DNA of 50,834 nucleotides from assembly GCF_002095575.1 (NCBI RefSeq), contig NZ_MLJJ01000028.1, positions 1 to 50,834 on the forward strand, written 5' to 3'. The DNA comes from Pantoea septica (GTDB taxonomy: Bacteria; Pseudomonadota; Gammaproteobacteria; Enterobacterales; Enterobacteriaceae). The position numbers and the translations under genes are program-made. This document shows, piece by piece, positions 37,601-43,838 of the stretch; positions within the stretch are counted from its first letter, which is position 1, and each line of letters opens with the position of its first letter. The notes under the pieces were generated by a model, which saw only the letters and a program-made list of their open reading frames with translations, was not told where the DNA came from and ran no database searches.

Positions 37601-40600
37601 GCTGGCCGCCTGCTCGCTCACCACGCGCCCGCCATTGCGGTTATCCAGCTCGCCGCTTTGCAGGCTGAGGTCGCCCTTCGCGCCCAACGTGCCGCCCTGA
37701 TTGTCGATATCACCGCCTTGCAGGCTGAGATCGCCCAGGCTGTAGAGGGTACCGTTCTGGTTGTCGACGCCCTGGCCGTGGCTGTCGACGAGCACGCTAC
37801 CGCCCTGCAGCAGGCCTGCCCGGTTATTCAGCGCCGATGCGGTATCGAGGCGCAGCGCGTTTAGCATTGATGTGGTGTTGAGGCGCAGCGCGTCCTGCGG
37901 CGATGCGATATCGAGGCGAAGCTGATCCTGCGCCACCAGCGTGCCAGCTGCATTATTCAGGCTGCCCGCCGCCAGCTGCAAGGCTTTTCCGCTCAGGGCC
38001 AGCCCCTGCGCGTTCTCCATCCGCCCGGCGCGGATCAGCATCTCGCCCTGGCTGGTCAGCCCGCCTTTCTCGCCGCTGTTCTGGTTGAGCAGCGTATCTA
38101 CGCCGATATCGAGACCATCGCCGCTCTGGATAAGGCCGCCGTCGCTGTTGTCGAGCGTGCCGCCGCGCAGCGTCAGCGCCTGCTGCGCCGCCAGCTGCCC
38201 GCCGCGGTTATCCAGCGCGTCGACGCTCAGGCTACCTGTGTCGCCGCTCGCCAGCACGCCCTGACCGTTAAGCAGCTCGCCGGCCGTGACGCGCAGCGCC
38301 TTGCCCGCGCCGATGGTGCCGCCCTGGTTATTGAGCCGCTGCGCCGCCTCCAGCGTTAGCCCCTGGCCCGCCTTGATGGCGCCGCTCTGGTTGCTGACGC
38401 TCGCCGCAGCGGCGGAAAGCGCCGCCTGCGAGGCGAGCGTGCCGCGCTGGTTATCCAGCTGCGCGCCGTCTAGCTGGAGATCGCCCTGGCTGGCGATAAA
38501 GCCCTGCTGGTTGTCGATCGCCCCGGCGTTAAGCGTAAGCGCGCCCAGGCTGCTGATGCCGCCTTTGCTGCCGCTGTCGCGGTTGCTCAGCGCATAGCCG
38601 TGCGTGTCGATACGGGCGTCACCGCCCGACTGCAACAGGCCCGCGTCGTTGGTCAGCGCGCCGTCGCTCTCAATCCGCAGCTGCTGTTTGCCCACCAGCG
38701 TGCCGCCGCTGTTGTTCAGCGCCTGCGTGGTTAGCTGGGTAGCGCCGCCGCCCGCCAGCATCCCCTGGCGGTTATCCAGCTCGCCGCTGCGCAGCGTCAG
38801 CGCGCCGGCACTCAGGATGCCGCCGCTGTCGCCGCTCAGCTGATTGCTCAGGCGCGCGCCGTGCGTGTCGAGCAGCAGATCGCCGCCCGCCTGCAGCAGC
38901 CCGCCGTCGTTGTTGAGCGCGCCGCTGTCACTGCGCAGCGCGCCTGTCGCGGCGATGACGCCGTGCTGGTTATCCAGCGCGCGCTGGCCCAGCCCCAGCT
39001 GAAGGTTATCGCCCAGCAGCGTGCCCTGCTGGTTATCCAGACCGTCGGCGCTGAGGGTCAGATCGCCCTTCGCCTCAATACGGCCCGCCTGATTCGCCAG
39101 CGCCTGCTGCGTGGCGAGGCTGGCGGCGCCGGTTGCCGCCGACGCGCGGCCCTGGCGGTTGTCCAGCCGGTCGGCGTTCAGCCTGAGATCGCGGCTGGCC
39201 GCCAGTTCGCCCTGCCGGTTGTCGACCGCGCCGCTGACCTGCGCCGTCAGGCTGCCCTGCTGTGCGGCGACAATGGCGCCGGAGCGATTATCCAGCGCCG
39301 CGGCCTTGAGGTCGATATTGCCGTTGCCCGCCAGCTGGCCGCCCTGGTTATTCAGAGCGCCGCGCGTATGCAGCCGCATCTCGCCGCTGCCGCTCTGCAC
39401 CAGCTGGCCCTGCTGGTTCGACAGGCTGTCGACATCGGCGTCGATCTGCTGCGCGGAGGTGGTCCCCTTGTCGAGGTCGAACTCGCCGCCGCGCAGGCTG
39501 AGCTGACCGTTGGAAAGCAGCCTGCCGCCGCCGCCCTGCAGTCTACGCGCGTCGATGGCCAGCGCGCCGCTGCCGGCATGGGCGATCTCGCCGGACTGGT
39601 TATCGAGCGTATCGGCGTTCAGGGTCAGGCTGCCGCTGTTGCTGGCGATGCGTCCGCCGCGGTTATTCAGGCTGCCCGGCAGCGCGATGGCGAGGTCGTC
39701 GCCGCCGGTTTGCGTAATCTGGCCCTGCTGGCTGGAGAGATCGTGCGCCTGCAGATCGAGCTTGCTGGCGGTCAGCGCGCCGCCGTCGTTATCCAGCATT
39801 TTGCCGGTGCGGGCAGCGAGCTGCTGCTGCGCAACGAGCGTGCCGCCGCGCGTAGCGATGTCGCCGTTGCGCGCCTCGAGGGTGATGTTTTTCCCCTGCG
39901 TGCGGCTGCCGCTGAGATCCAGACGCTGGCCGCGCGCGGTCAGGCTGCCCCCCGCCAGGTTCTCGCCCTGCGCGCTCAGCGCGCCATCGGCCGCAAGCGT
40001 CAGATCGCCTGTCTCACCGAGCCTGCCGTCATCCTGCACGCCTGCGGCAAGGATGCCCGACGTCGCGCTGTTGAGACGAGCGGCCTGCAGGGTAACGTTG
40101 TTGCGCGCGGCGACGGAGCCGCTGTTTCGCACCTCCGCTGCGCTGGCGACCGTGGCGCTGCCGCCGGCGAAGAGCGCGCCGCTGTTGCTCAGGTCCTCTC
40201 TGGCGGCGACCTGCAGATCGTCGCTGCTGCGTATGCTGCCGCTGTTTTCGATGCGGCCGTCGGCGGTGATGGTTACCGCGCCGGCCTGGGCGCCGATGTT
40301 GCCCGCGTTGCGCACGCCGACGCCCGCTTCGGTGCCGATCAGGCGAATTTTTCCGGCATACATGCCGCCGAGGCTGGAGACGTCCAGCGATACCTGCGGA
40401 CGCGAAGCGGCATCGTCGCCCTGTTTCGCGACCTGCTGATGCGCCGCATCCACCTGGTTGCGCCCGGTAGAGACTTTGAGATCTTTAGCCCAGACGCTGG
40501 CGTTGATTTTCACCGAGCGGGCGATAATGTCGGTGTAGTCCTGGCGCGAGCTGTCCATGCCCGCGCCTTCGACCGCCACCTCGCCGCGCTCGACGTTAAA

Positions 40601-41233
40601 ACCGGTGAGGTTGCCGTTATTCATCTGCGCCTGGCCGGTGGTGAGCGTGGCGCGGTTGGCATTGATAAATCCGCAGCCGTTGCAGGTGATGCCGGACGGG
40701 TTAGCGATCACCACCTGCGCTTTTTGTCCCGCCACTTCGACAAAGCCGTTCAGGCGGCTGGGATCGCGCGAGTTAACCTCGTTGAGGATCACTTTGGCCT
40801 CGCCGCGGGCGAGCCAGGGGTTGCCGCTCACCATGCCGCCCAGTTCGGTCTGCACGTTTTTGTGGGAGTTGTTGAGGATGGCGCCCTGCTGCCCGACGTC
40901 GAACTGGCTATAGCTGTTGCGCGACACCCCGCCGGCGGAAGGGGTCTGAATATTGATCTGCGGCGTGCCGTTGGCGCTGTTGATAATGGTCGGCTGCTGA
41001 CCGCCCGGCGCCTGCGGGTCGGCGACGATGGCGGCGCTGGCGGGCTGGATGACGCCCATCGCCAGCCAGAGGCTGAAGCTCAGCGCGCCAACCCGGCCGA
41101 TGAGTCGGCTGAGCGTGCGGCCCAGGCCCGATACGCGTGCGCCGCCTGCGCGGCCCGAACCGGCAATATCGGCCACCACCATCAGCATGCCGCGCGCTTT
41201 GTTGAAAATAATGCGGTAGAGGTTTCTGTTCAT
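31655..41233 (-). CDS. cdiA: CdiA, contact-dependent growth inhibition effector (TpsA)
   Basis: A 3192-aa two-partner secretion exoprotein. In order: an extended signal peptide (MNRNLYRIIFNKARGMLMVV, to about residue 68); a TPS haemagglutination domain (about 70-310) with NPSGITCNGCGFIN; filamentous-haemagglutinin repeats (about 330-1450, LDNxxG-type); a less repetitive receptor-binding/periplasmic region (about 1470-1950); a second repeat block (about 1960-2780); then the pre-toxin region and VENN at residue 2896. The 297 residues after VENN form the variable toxin. That part is AT-rich and holds hydrophobic stretches (IAVGVGAGLGAGI; MIGTSLIGAITAG), suggesting a membrane-active toxin. CdiB exports it and it kills or arrests contacting cells. 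Confidence 0.93.
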   Translation of the reverse strand: MNRNLYRIIFNKARGMLMVVADIAGSGRAGGARVSGLGRTLSRLIGRVGALSFSLWLAMGVIQPASAAIVADPQAPGGQQPTIINSANGTPQINIQTPSAGGVSRNSYSQFDVGQQGAILNNSHKNVQTELGGMVSGNPWLARGEAKVILNEVNSRDPSRLNGFVEVAGQKAQVVIANPSGITCNGCGFINANRATLTTGQAQMNNGNLTGFNVERGEVAVEGAGMDSSRQDYTDIIARSVKINASVWAKDLKVSTGRNQVDAAHQQVAKQGDDAASRPQVSLDVSSLGGMYAGKIRLIGTEAGVGVRNAGNIGAQAGAVTITADGRIENSGSIRSSDDLQVAAREDLSNSGALFAGGSATVASAAEVRNSGSVAARNNVTLQAARLNSATSGILAAGVQDDGRLGETGDLTLAADGALSAQGENLAGGSLTARGQRLDLSGSRTQGKNITLEARNGDIATRGGTLVAQQQLAARTGKMLDNDGGALTASKLDLQAHDLSSQQGQITQTGGDDLAIALPGSLNNRGGRIASNSGSLTLNADTLDNQSGEIAHAGSGALAIDARRLQGGGGRLLSNGQLSLRGGEFDLDKGTTSAQQIDADVDSLSNQQGQLVQSGSGEMRLHTRGALNNQGGQLAGNGNIDLKAAALDNRSGAIVAAQQGSLTAQVSGAVDNRQGELAASRDLRLNADRLDNRQGRASAATGAASLATQQALANQAGRIEAKGDLTLSADGLDNQQGTLLGDNLQLGLGQRALDNQHGVIAATGALRSDSGALNNDGGLLQAGGDLLLDTHGARLSNQLSGDSGGILSAGALTLRSGELDNRQGMLAGGGATQLTTQALNNSGGTLVGKQQLRIESDGALTNDAGLLQSGGDARIDTHGYALSNRDSGSKGGISSLGALTLNAGAIDNQQGFIASQGDLQLDGAQLDNQRGTLASQAALSAAAASVSNQSGAIKAGQGLTLEAAQRLNNQGGTIGAGKALRVTAGELLNGQGVLASGDTGSLSVDALDNRGGQLAAQQALTLRGGTLDNSDGGLIQSGDGLDIGVDTLLNQNSGEKGGLTSQGEMLIRAGRMENAQGLALSGKALQLAAGSLNNAAGTLVAQDQLRLDIASPQDALRLNTTSMLNALRLDTASALNNRAGLLQGGSVLVDSHGQGVDNQNGTLYSLGDLSLQGGDIDNQGGTLGAKGDLSLQSGELDNRNGGRVVSEQAASLTTAHLDNRGGQIQSVGDLLLSSAQGVIDNAAGLIRSGATAVINALQLDNQDTQGAQQGIEAANLNVTSDSIANQRGTLLADRQLAINSRGSVDNSQGELSAGEDLLLQGDGLALTNSAGGVKAGRSLTIRADRIGGDGQILSRGDITLVSQQSLNNSGEMIANGSFNFTTPGDVVNSGKLLAGGKLDLRASNLLNAASGEINAGQDWLTLNGQLTNYGLIDGKQTLLKAGTLTNIGSGRIYGDTVGVQAGTFNNLAENGTAATLAGRERVDIGVQTLNNRDHGLIYSAGDMALGGQLDGSGLATGKADTLNNHSATIESAGDMQIDAGQINNVNDHFSTELATVSTEAITEYQHSGDTVRWKAGEPGVFVDRNSADSLRNLNTPGKTGSNHDRFTQYDYTRTVQETQIAESDPAKIVAGGNMTVNADKVFNDKSQIIAGNTLTMNAGELDNVEVAGQRITNDDGKVTSYYRIRHKGGDSQGKKQSAYTPPEVIETIALKPGQLVDHGDISGTPVSLAPQSAQGTDAAIGHSGGVSAAVAGSALAPDWQAVDTGALPAIAAAALKPGQRFEVASSLAPQQGEAARVMRIVGPDTRLPDNSLFKTNPSPGGKYLVETDPRFTQEKQWLSSDYMQERLTQNSDNVLKRLGDGYYEQRLIREQVINLTGQRYLDGYSNDEDQYKALMNNAIDFSQEYHLTLGVALTPQQMALLTKDIVWLVNAQVRLPDGSTQTVLVPQVYARVQPGDVDGSGALIAGRNLNLNLGGGLFNSGTLAGREVVKLSADNITNLAGTIKGASVDLAARTDINNIGGVIQGTDALLASAGRDINAISTTRSVESRSGDNSFARTTVDSVAGMYVQGDGGRLILQAGRDINLTAAQVVNSGKSSQTVLHAGRDLSLNTVTTASRDDIVWDGDNSLKQGNTQEIGSEVVGKGDVSLLAGNDLKARAATLSADLALALTAGQDVTLTNGENTQDLDERHKVTGSSGWLSKSTTTTRDQIARQTAQGSALSGDSVTVAAGNDLRVQGSQIAGTRDVALQAGNDLSVAGATERNSEQHLAQEKKSGLSGTGGIGFSYGTQSLKTTDTAQDVTNQGSTVGSVNGNVTLEAGNRLDVNGSELIAGKNLTLDGRDVSVTAAENQSSQTHKVEQKTSGLTLALSGTVGSALNTAAQTVQEAKSADSGRLAALQGTKAALSGVQATQAARLAAAQGDSPENNNAIGVSLSYGSQSSTSMQRSEQRTAQGSNLTAGDNLSVVARGSGVKGADGDLTVQGSQLQAGKDVLLSANRDLNLLSAANTSSLEGKNESHGGSLGVGIGAGQGGMGISVSASVNKGKGSEQGSGVTHTETQVSAGSQVTMASGRDTTLQGAQVSGEKVKAEVGRNLTLASEQDSDRYDSKQQSASAGGSFTFGSMTGSASVNASRDRMHSTWQSVEEQTGIFAGRGGFDVSVGAHTQLDGAVIGSTAAADKNRLETGTLGFSDIENHADYKVEHQSAGISTGGSIAGQFAGNMANGLLVGANHSGSDSSTTKAAVSEGAIVIRDRDNQTQDVSGLSRDVEHANQTLSPIFDKEREQNRLQEAQLIGEIGNQAADIARTEGQIAGEKAKRDPAALQAAKEALAGKGNLNPTADQIAEEAYNTAMAPFGTGSALQKGMQAATAAVQGLAGGVAGDGTADVVAGAQAGRNAVENNQLHEDEARQLEKEMLDCKKTGGDCSKAAEKYIEISNKNSQELKATCTGGGITCVTWEELIQADTNVARDENPSQFRLSEKLKDPSAAALVNYLNGADLKFLKDNISSGDRVMAVVMDPTSWPTIVMGGRAILTNAVNNTKEQLIAVGVGAGLGAGIQYGTTGEVKLSDMIGTSLIGAITAGKGYNPTMAWNAAGGYYQAEISGDDPFMAALLSKAGASAGYAAGNVIKVPMDKIFNPTSKQYEWVPTGVWTITKPVPQSQIPSIMGNLGDTYVSGATGDVLNKTLSGGKNEEK
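31658..32548 (-). other. CdiA-CT variable toxin module after VENN
   Basis: Starts at the VENN codons (32548-32537). Base composition changes sharply here from GC-rich to AT-rich, the usual sign of toxin-module exchange. The C-terminus (KGYNPTMAWNAAGGYYQAE, KVPMDKIFNP, WTITKPVPQSQIPS) matches my memory of a widespread putative ionophore-type CdiA-CT. That class assignment is from family knowledge, not a search. Confidence 0.6.
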
Positions 41234-41245
41234 CTAATGTCCCTA

Positions 41246-41773
41246 TCAGATTTGCGGTAACGCCACGGCGAGCGGATGCTCCTGCCGCCACGCTTTTGCC
41301 GCCTCGCGGCTGACGCTGGCGCCATGAAAATTCAGCACGCGCTTGCCGCGCTGTTCGCCGCGATGATCTAACGCCCGCCAGCAGGCGTAAGGAAAGAGGT
41401 CGCGGCGCACCAGACGGCTCATCGCCGCGGTATGACCAAACGGCGCGATCCAGTCGCAGCACCACATGCGCTCGCCGCTGTTCCAGTCTTCGGGCGGGAA
41501 ATGGATCGCAGGCAGCCTGAGATAGCGCGCCTCGGCCTCTTCGTTCAGCCAGGCCCAGCTAAAGAAAAAAACCGGCTCGCCCGCTTCGGCGACCAGCACG
41601 TACTGCTGCCTTTTGACGATCGGCAGCAGCAGCGTCGGCAGGGCGTGCAGCGGCGCGTCGCGATGCAGCGGCGAGTGCATCCAGAGCCAGACCGCGGCGC
41701 CCAGCACTTCCGCTTCGCTCTCTTCGCCGCCGAGGATCAGCGGCGATTTAATCTCATAGTTCCCTGCGCGCAT
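41246..41773 (-). CDS. cdiC: CdiC, HlyC-like toxin-activating lysine acyltransferase
   Basis: A 175-aa protein clearly of the HlyC (RTX toxin acyltransferase) family. It has WLWMHSPLHRD with the putative catalytic His, a FFSWAWLNEEAEARYL strand-helix, and CCDWIAPFGH with the putative catalytic Asp. HlyC uses acyl-ACP to fatty-acylate toxin lysines; CdiC versions are found in a subset of gamma-proteobacterial cdi loci. The ATG lies 2 nt after the cdiB stop, with GGAG inside the cdiB end, so it is coupled. It lies between cdiB and cdiA, suggesting that CdiA is acylated in the cytoplasm before export. Confidence 0.9.
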   Translation of the reverse strand: MRAGNYEIKSPLILGGEESEAEVLGAAVWLWMHSPLHRDAPLHALPTLLLPIVKRQQYVLVAEAGEPVFFFSWAWLNEEAEARYLRLPAIHFPPEDWNSGERMWCCDWIAPFGHTAAMSRLVRRDLFPYACWRALDHRGEQRGKRVLNFHGASVSREAAKAWRQEHPLAVALPQI

Positions 41774-41775
41774 GC

Positions 41776-43470
41776 TCAGTAGCTCCAGTTGAGGTTGAAG
41801 CCGAGCGTGACGTTGCTGGTGCGCAGGCCGTCCGGTTTAGAGAGCGGCGTGCCGATAAACAGGTCATAACCGGTGTTGAACGCCTGCCCGCGCAGCCCCG
41901 CCACCCCGCCCGCCAGGTGCTGGCCGGTGAGCAGTTCGCTGCCTGCGCCGCCCACCTCGCCGTAGTCCGCGCCAAGATAAAGCTCCTGCGCGGGCAGCGG
42001 CGTGCTCCAGGCGATGTCGTTGCGCAGATACCAGCCGCGGCTGGCGTTGAGCGCGCGCTCGCCGTCGAAGCCGCGCACCGTCCAGCGGTTGCCGATGGAG
42101 AACTGCTCCTGCGGCGTGAGCGGCGTGCTGCTCATCTGGCGCAGATACTGCATGCTGTAACGAAAACGCTGATCGCCGATGCGGAACGGCAGGTTGAACT
42201 GGGCGTTAAGCTGCACGATTTTGCTCAGCGCGGTCGCCTCGCCGAAATACTCCTCCGGCGCGGGCTGGGCGCCGAACCAGCGCGTGCCGCGCTGATAGCT
42301 GACGCCCGCGTCCAGCGTCGCCTGGCGGATATAGTGGCGGTGCTGCAGGCCGATACGCCAGGCGGCGGTCTGTCGCCGCTGCACCTGCACCTCGGTGTCG
42401 TTGATATAGTTGCGGGTTTCGCGCGTCAGCACGTCATAGGTCAGCGACGTTTTCTGCGAGCCGCTGCGGTGCAGCACGCGGCTGAGCTGCAGATCGAGGC
42501 TTTTGCTTTTTCCGCTATAGCGGTAGTCCTGGTTCGTGCCGGCGACCGTCTGGTGATAGTCGTAATCGCTGCCCGTTACGGAGAACATCCAGTAGCCGAA
42601 GGGCACCGAGTAGTGGCCGGTGAAGTTTTTGCTGCCCTTGCCGCCCTGGCCTTGCAGATCGTGCGTGGCAGAGAGGTAAAAGAGATCGCTCAGCGCAAGG
42701 GGATTGTCGAGCGACAGCGTGACGCCGCCCAGGTAGCGGCCGGTGCTGCGGGTGCCGGAGTCGTCCAGCGACAGGCCGACGCGCCACATTTTTTGCTGCT
42801 TCCAGCGCACCTGGATATCGCTTTCGCCCGGCTGTTCGCCGGGCACCACCGACATATCGGCCTCCACGGTCGGCAGCCGCTGCAGGTTTTCCAGCCCCTG
42901 CTCGATATCGCGTAAATCCAGCAGGTTGCCGGCGTGCGCGGGAAAAGCGCTGTAGAGCCAGAGATGGCGATCGCTCTCCGGCGTCAGCTCTGCCTCCTGC
43001 ACGTAGCCGGGCAGGATCACCAGCCGCAGCGTCCCGCTGTTGAGATCCTGCGAAGGCGCCAGCACGCGCGTGGTGACATAGCCGTGATCCACCAGCCGGT
43101 TTTGCAGGGCGCTCATCAGCAGGTTAATGCCCTGCGCGCCCAGGCATTTTTCCTGCGCCTGGCTGGCGATGCGGCGCAGGGGCAGCCAGTGCGGCAGCGC
43201 CTGCTGCCCCTGCAGCTCGACACGCGCGATAAGAAAACAGGGTTTTTCAACGGGAAAGTCGATGCGTCCGAAGCTGGAAGCGGGCGGCGAAAGCCGCACG
43301 TCGGGCGCCTTCGGTTCGATTTGCTGCTCCAGCGCCTGCTGGCGCTGTTGCTGCTGGCGGATCTGTTCGTTAGCGTCAGGAAACGCGTCGGCGGCAGCGG
43401 CCTGCGCGGTTAAAAAAGCGCCAGCCAGCAGAGAAAAAGAGAGCGGAATAGATTTGTGCCGAAGATGCAT
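41776..43470 (-). CDS. cdiB: CdiB, outer-membrane TpsB transporter
   Basis: A 564-aa ShlB/FhaC-type exporter of CdiA. The signal peptide (about residues 1-27, [16 protein letters not shown]) is followed by a Gln-rich helix ([17 protein letters not shown]), POTRA domains (about 70-220) and a 16-strand beta-barrel ending in aromatic residues (FNLNWSY). The barrel signature [15 protein letters not shown] is visible as [18 protein letters not shown]. First gene of the cdiB-cdiC-cdiA-cdiI operon. Confidence 0.95.
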   Translation of the reverse strand: MHLRHKSIPLSFSLLAGAFLTAQAAAADAFPDANEQIRQQQQRQQALEQQIEPKAPDVRLSPPASSFGRIDFPVEKPCFLIARVELQGQQALPHWLPLRRIASQAQEKCLGAQGINLLMSALQNRLVDHGYVTTRVLAPSQDLNSGTLRLVILPGYVQEAELTPESDRHLWLYSAFPAHAGNLLDLRDIEQGLENLQRLPTVEADMSVVPGEQPGESDIQVRWKQQKMWRVGLSLDDSGTRSTGRYLGGVTLSLDNPLALSDLFYLSATHDLQGQGGKGSKNFTGHYSVPFGYWMFSVTGSDYDYHQTVAGTNQDYRYSGKSKSLDLQLSRVLHRSGSQKTSLTYDVLTRETRNYINDTEVQVQRRQTAAWRIGLQHRHYIRQATLDAGVSYQRGTRWFGAQPAPEEYFGEATALSKIVQLNAQFNLPFRIGDQRFRYSMQYLRQMSSTPLTPQEQFSIGNRWTVRGFDGERALNASRGWYLRNDIAWSTPLPAQELYLGADYGEVGGAGSELLTGQHLAGGVAGLRGQAFNTGYDLFIGTPLSKPDGLRTSNVTLGFNLNWSY

Positions 43471-43707
43471 CAGACAGTCCCTGTCGCGTAAAGTAATCGT
43501 AAATTATGTTAATTTAAGTAAAACTGGCTGCGTATTATCCATATATTCAGGTTACCGACAACTCTCTTCTGATGAATTTTCAGGCGGATTGTTTAATGGA
43601 TTTTACAATTTTGTATAGAGATGGGCGGCCAGAGCGGCATCGCTGGAAGAGAAGAGCCAGGCGGAAAATTAATACCAAAAATATCTATAGCCCGGCTGAA
43701 GTAGCAG
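43471..43707. other. Intergenic region upstream of cdiB
   Basis: AT-rich (about 43490-43620), likely containing the cdi promoter on the minus strand. I see no convincing gene. It separates the cdi operon from the mgtB operon terminator. Confidence 0.4.
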
Positions 43708-43735
43708 AAAAACGGCGGCGAGTCGCCTCGCCGCC
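43708..43735 (-). terminator. Terminator of the mgtB operon
   Basis: On the minus strand a perfect 9-bp stem GGCGGCGAG/CTCGCCGCC with a 4-nt loop is followed by G and TTTTT. It lies 7 nt after the stop of the 28-aa ORF, so that ORF and mgtB share one transcript. Confidence 0.85.
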
Positions 43736-43741
43736 CGCGTG

Positions 43742-43828
43742 TTAGCGCACTATCACCGTCAGCAGAATCAGCGCGATGGCGATAATCGCGACGCCGATAA
43801 ATGCCCGGTCGAGCCCTCTTCTTTTCAT
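43742..43828 (-). CDS. 28-aa single-span membrane peptide (MgtR-like position)
   Basis: A tiny ORF with a very strong Shine-Dalgarno (AGGAGGG) that overlaps the mgtB stop codon; the ATG is 10 nt after that stop. The peptide has a basic start (MKRRGLDRAF) and one hydrophobic helix (IGVAIIAIALILLTVIVR). In Salmonella the 30-aa membrane peptide MgtR lies at this position in mgtCBR and promotes degradation of MgtC. Sequence similarity to MgtR is not evident, and there is no mgtC here, so a role as an MgtB-associated small subunit or regulator is inferred. Confidence 0.75.
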   Translation of the reverse strand: MKRRGLDRAFIGVAIIAIALILLTVIVR

Positions 43829-43838
43829 GTTCGCCCTC

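Noticed and set aside
33044..40439. Many regularly spaced similar units, CRISPR-like at first glance
   Set aside because: The units are in-frame haemagglutinin repeats of cdiA with variable length and sequence, not identical repeats with unique spacers.
34169..41260. Very long plus-strand open frames (658 and 799 codons) opposite cdiA
   Set aside because: They are antisense to a well-supported protein in a GC-rich repetitive gene; codon bias alone removes stops. Their translations are low-complexity Arg/Ala/Gln-rich with no domains.
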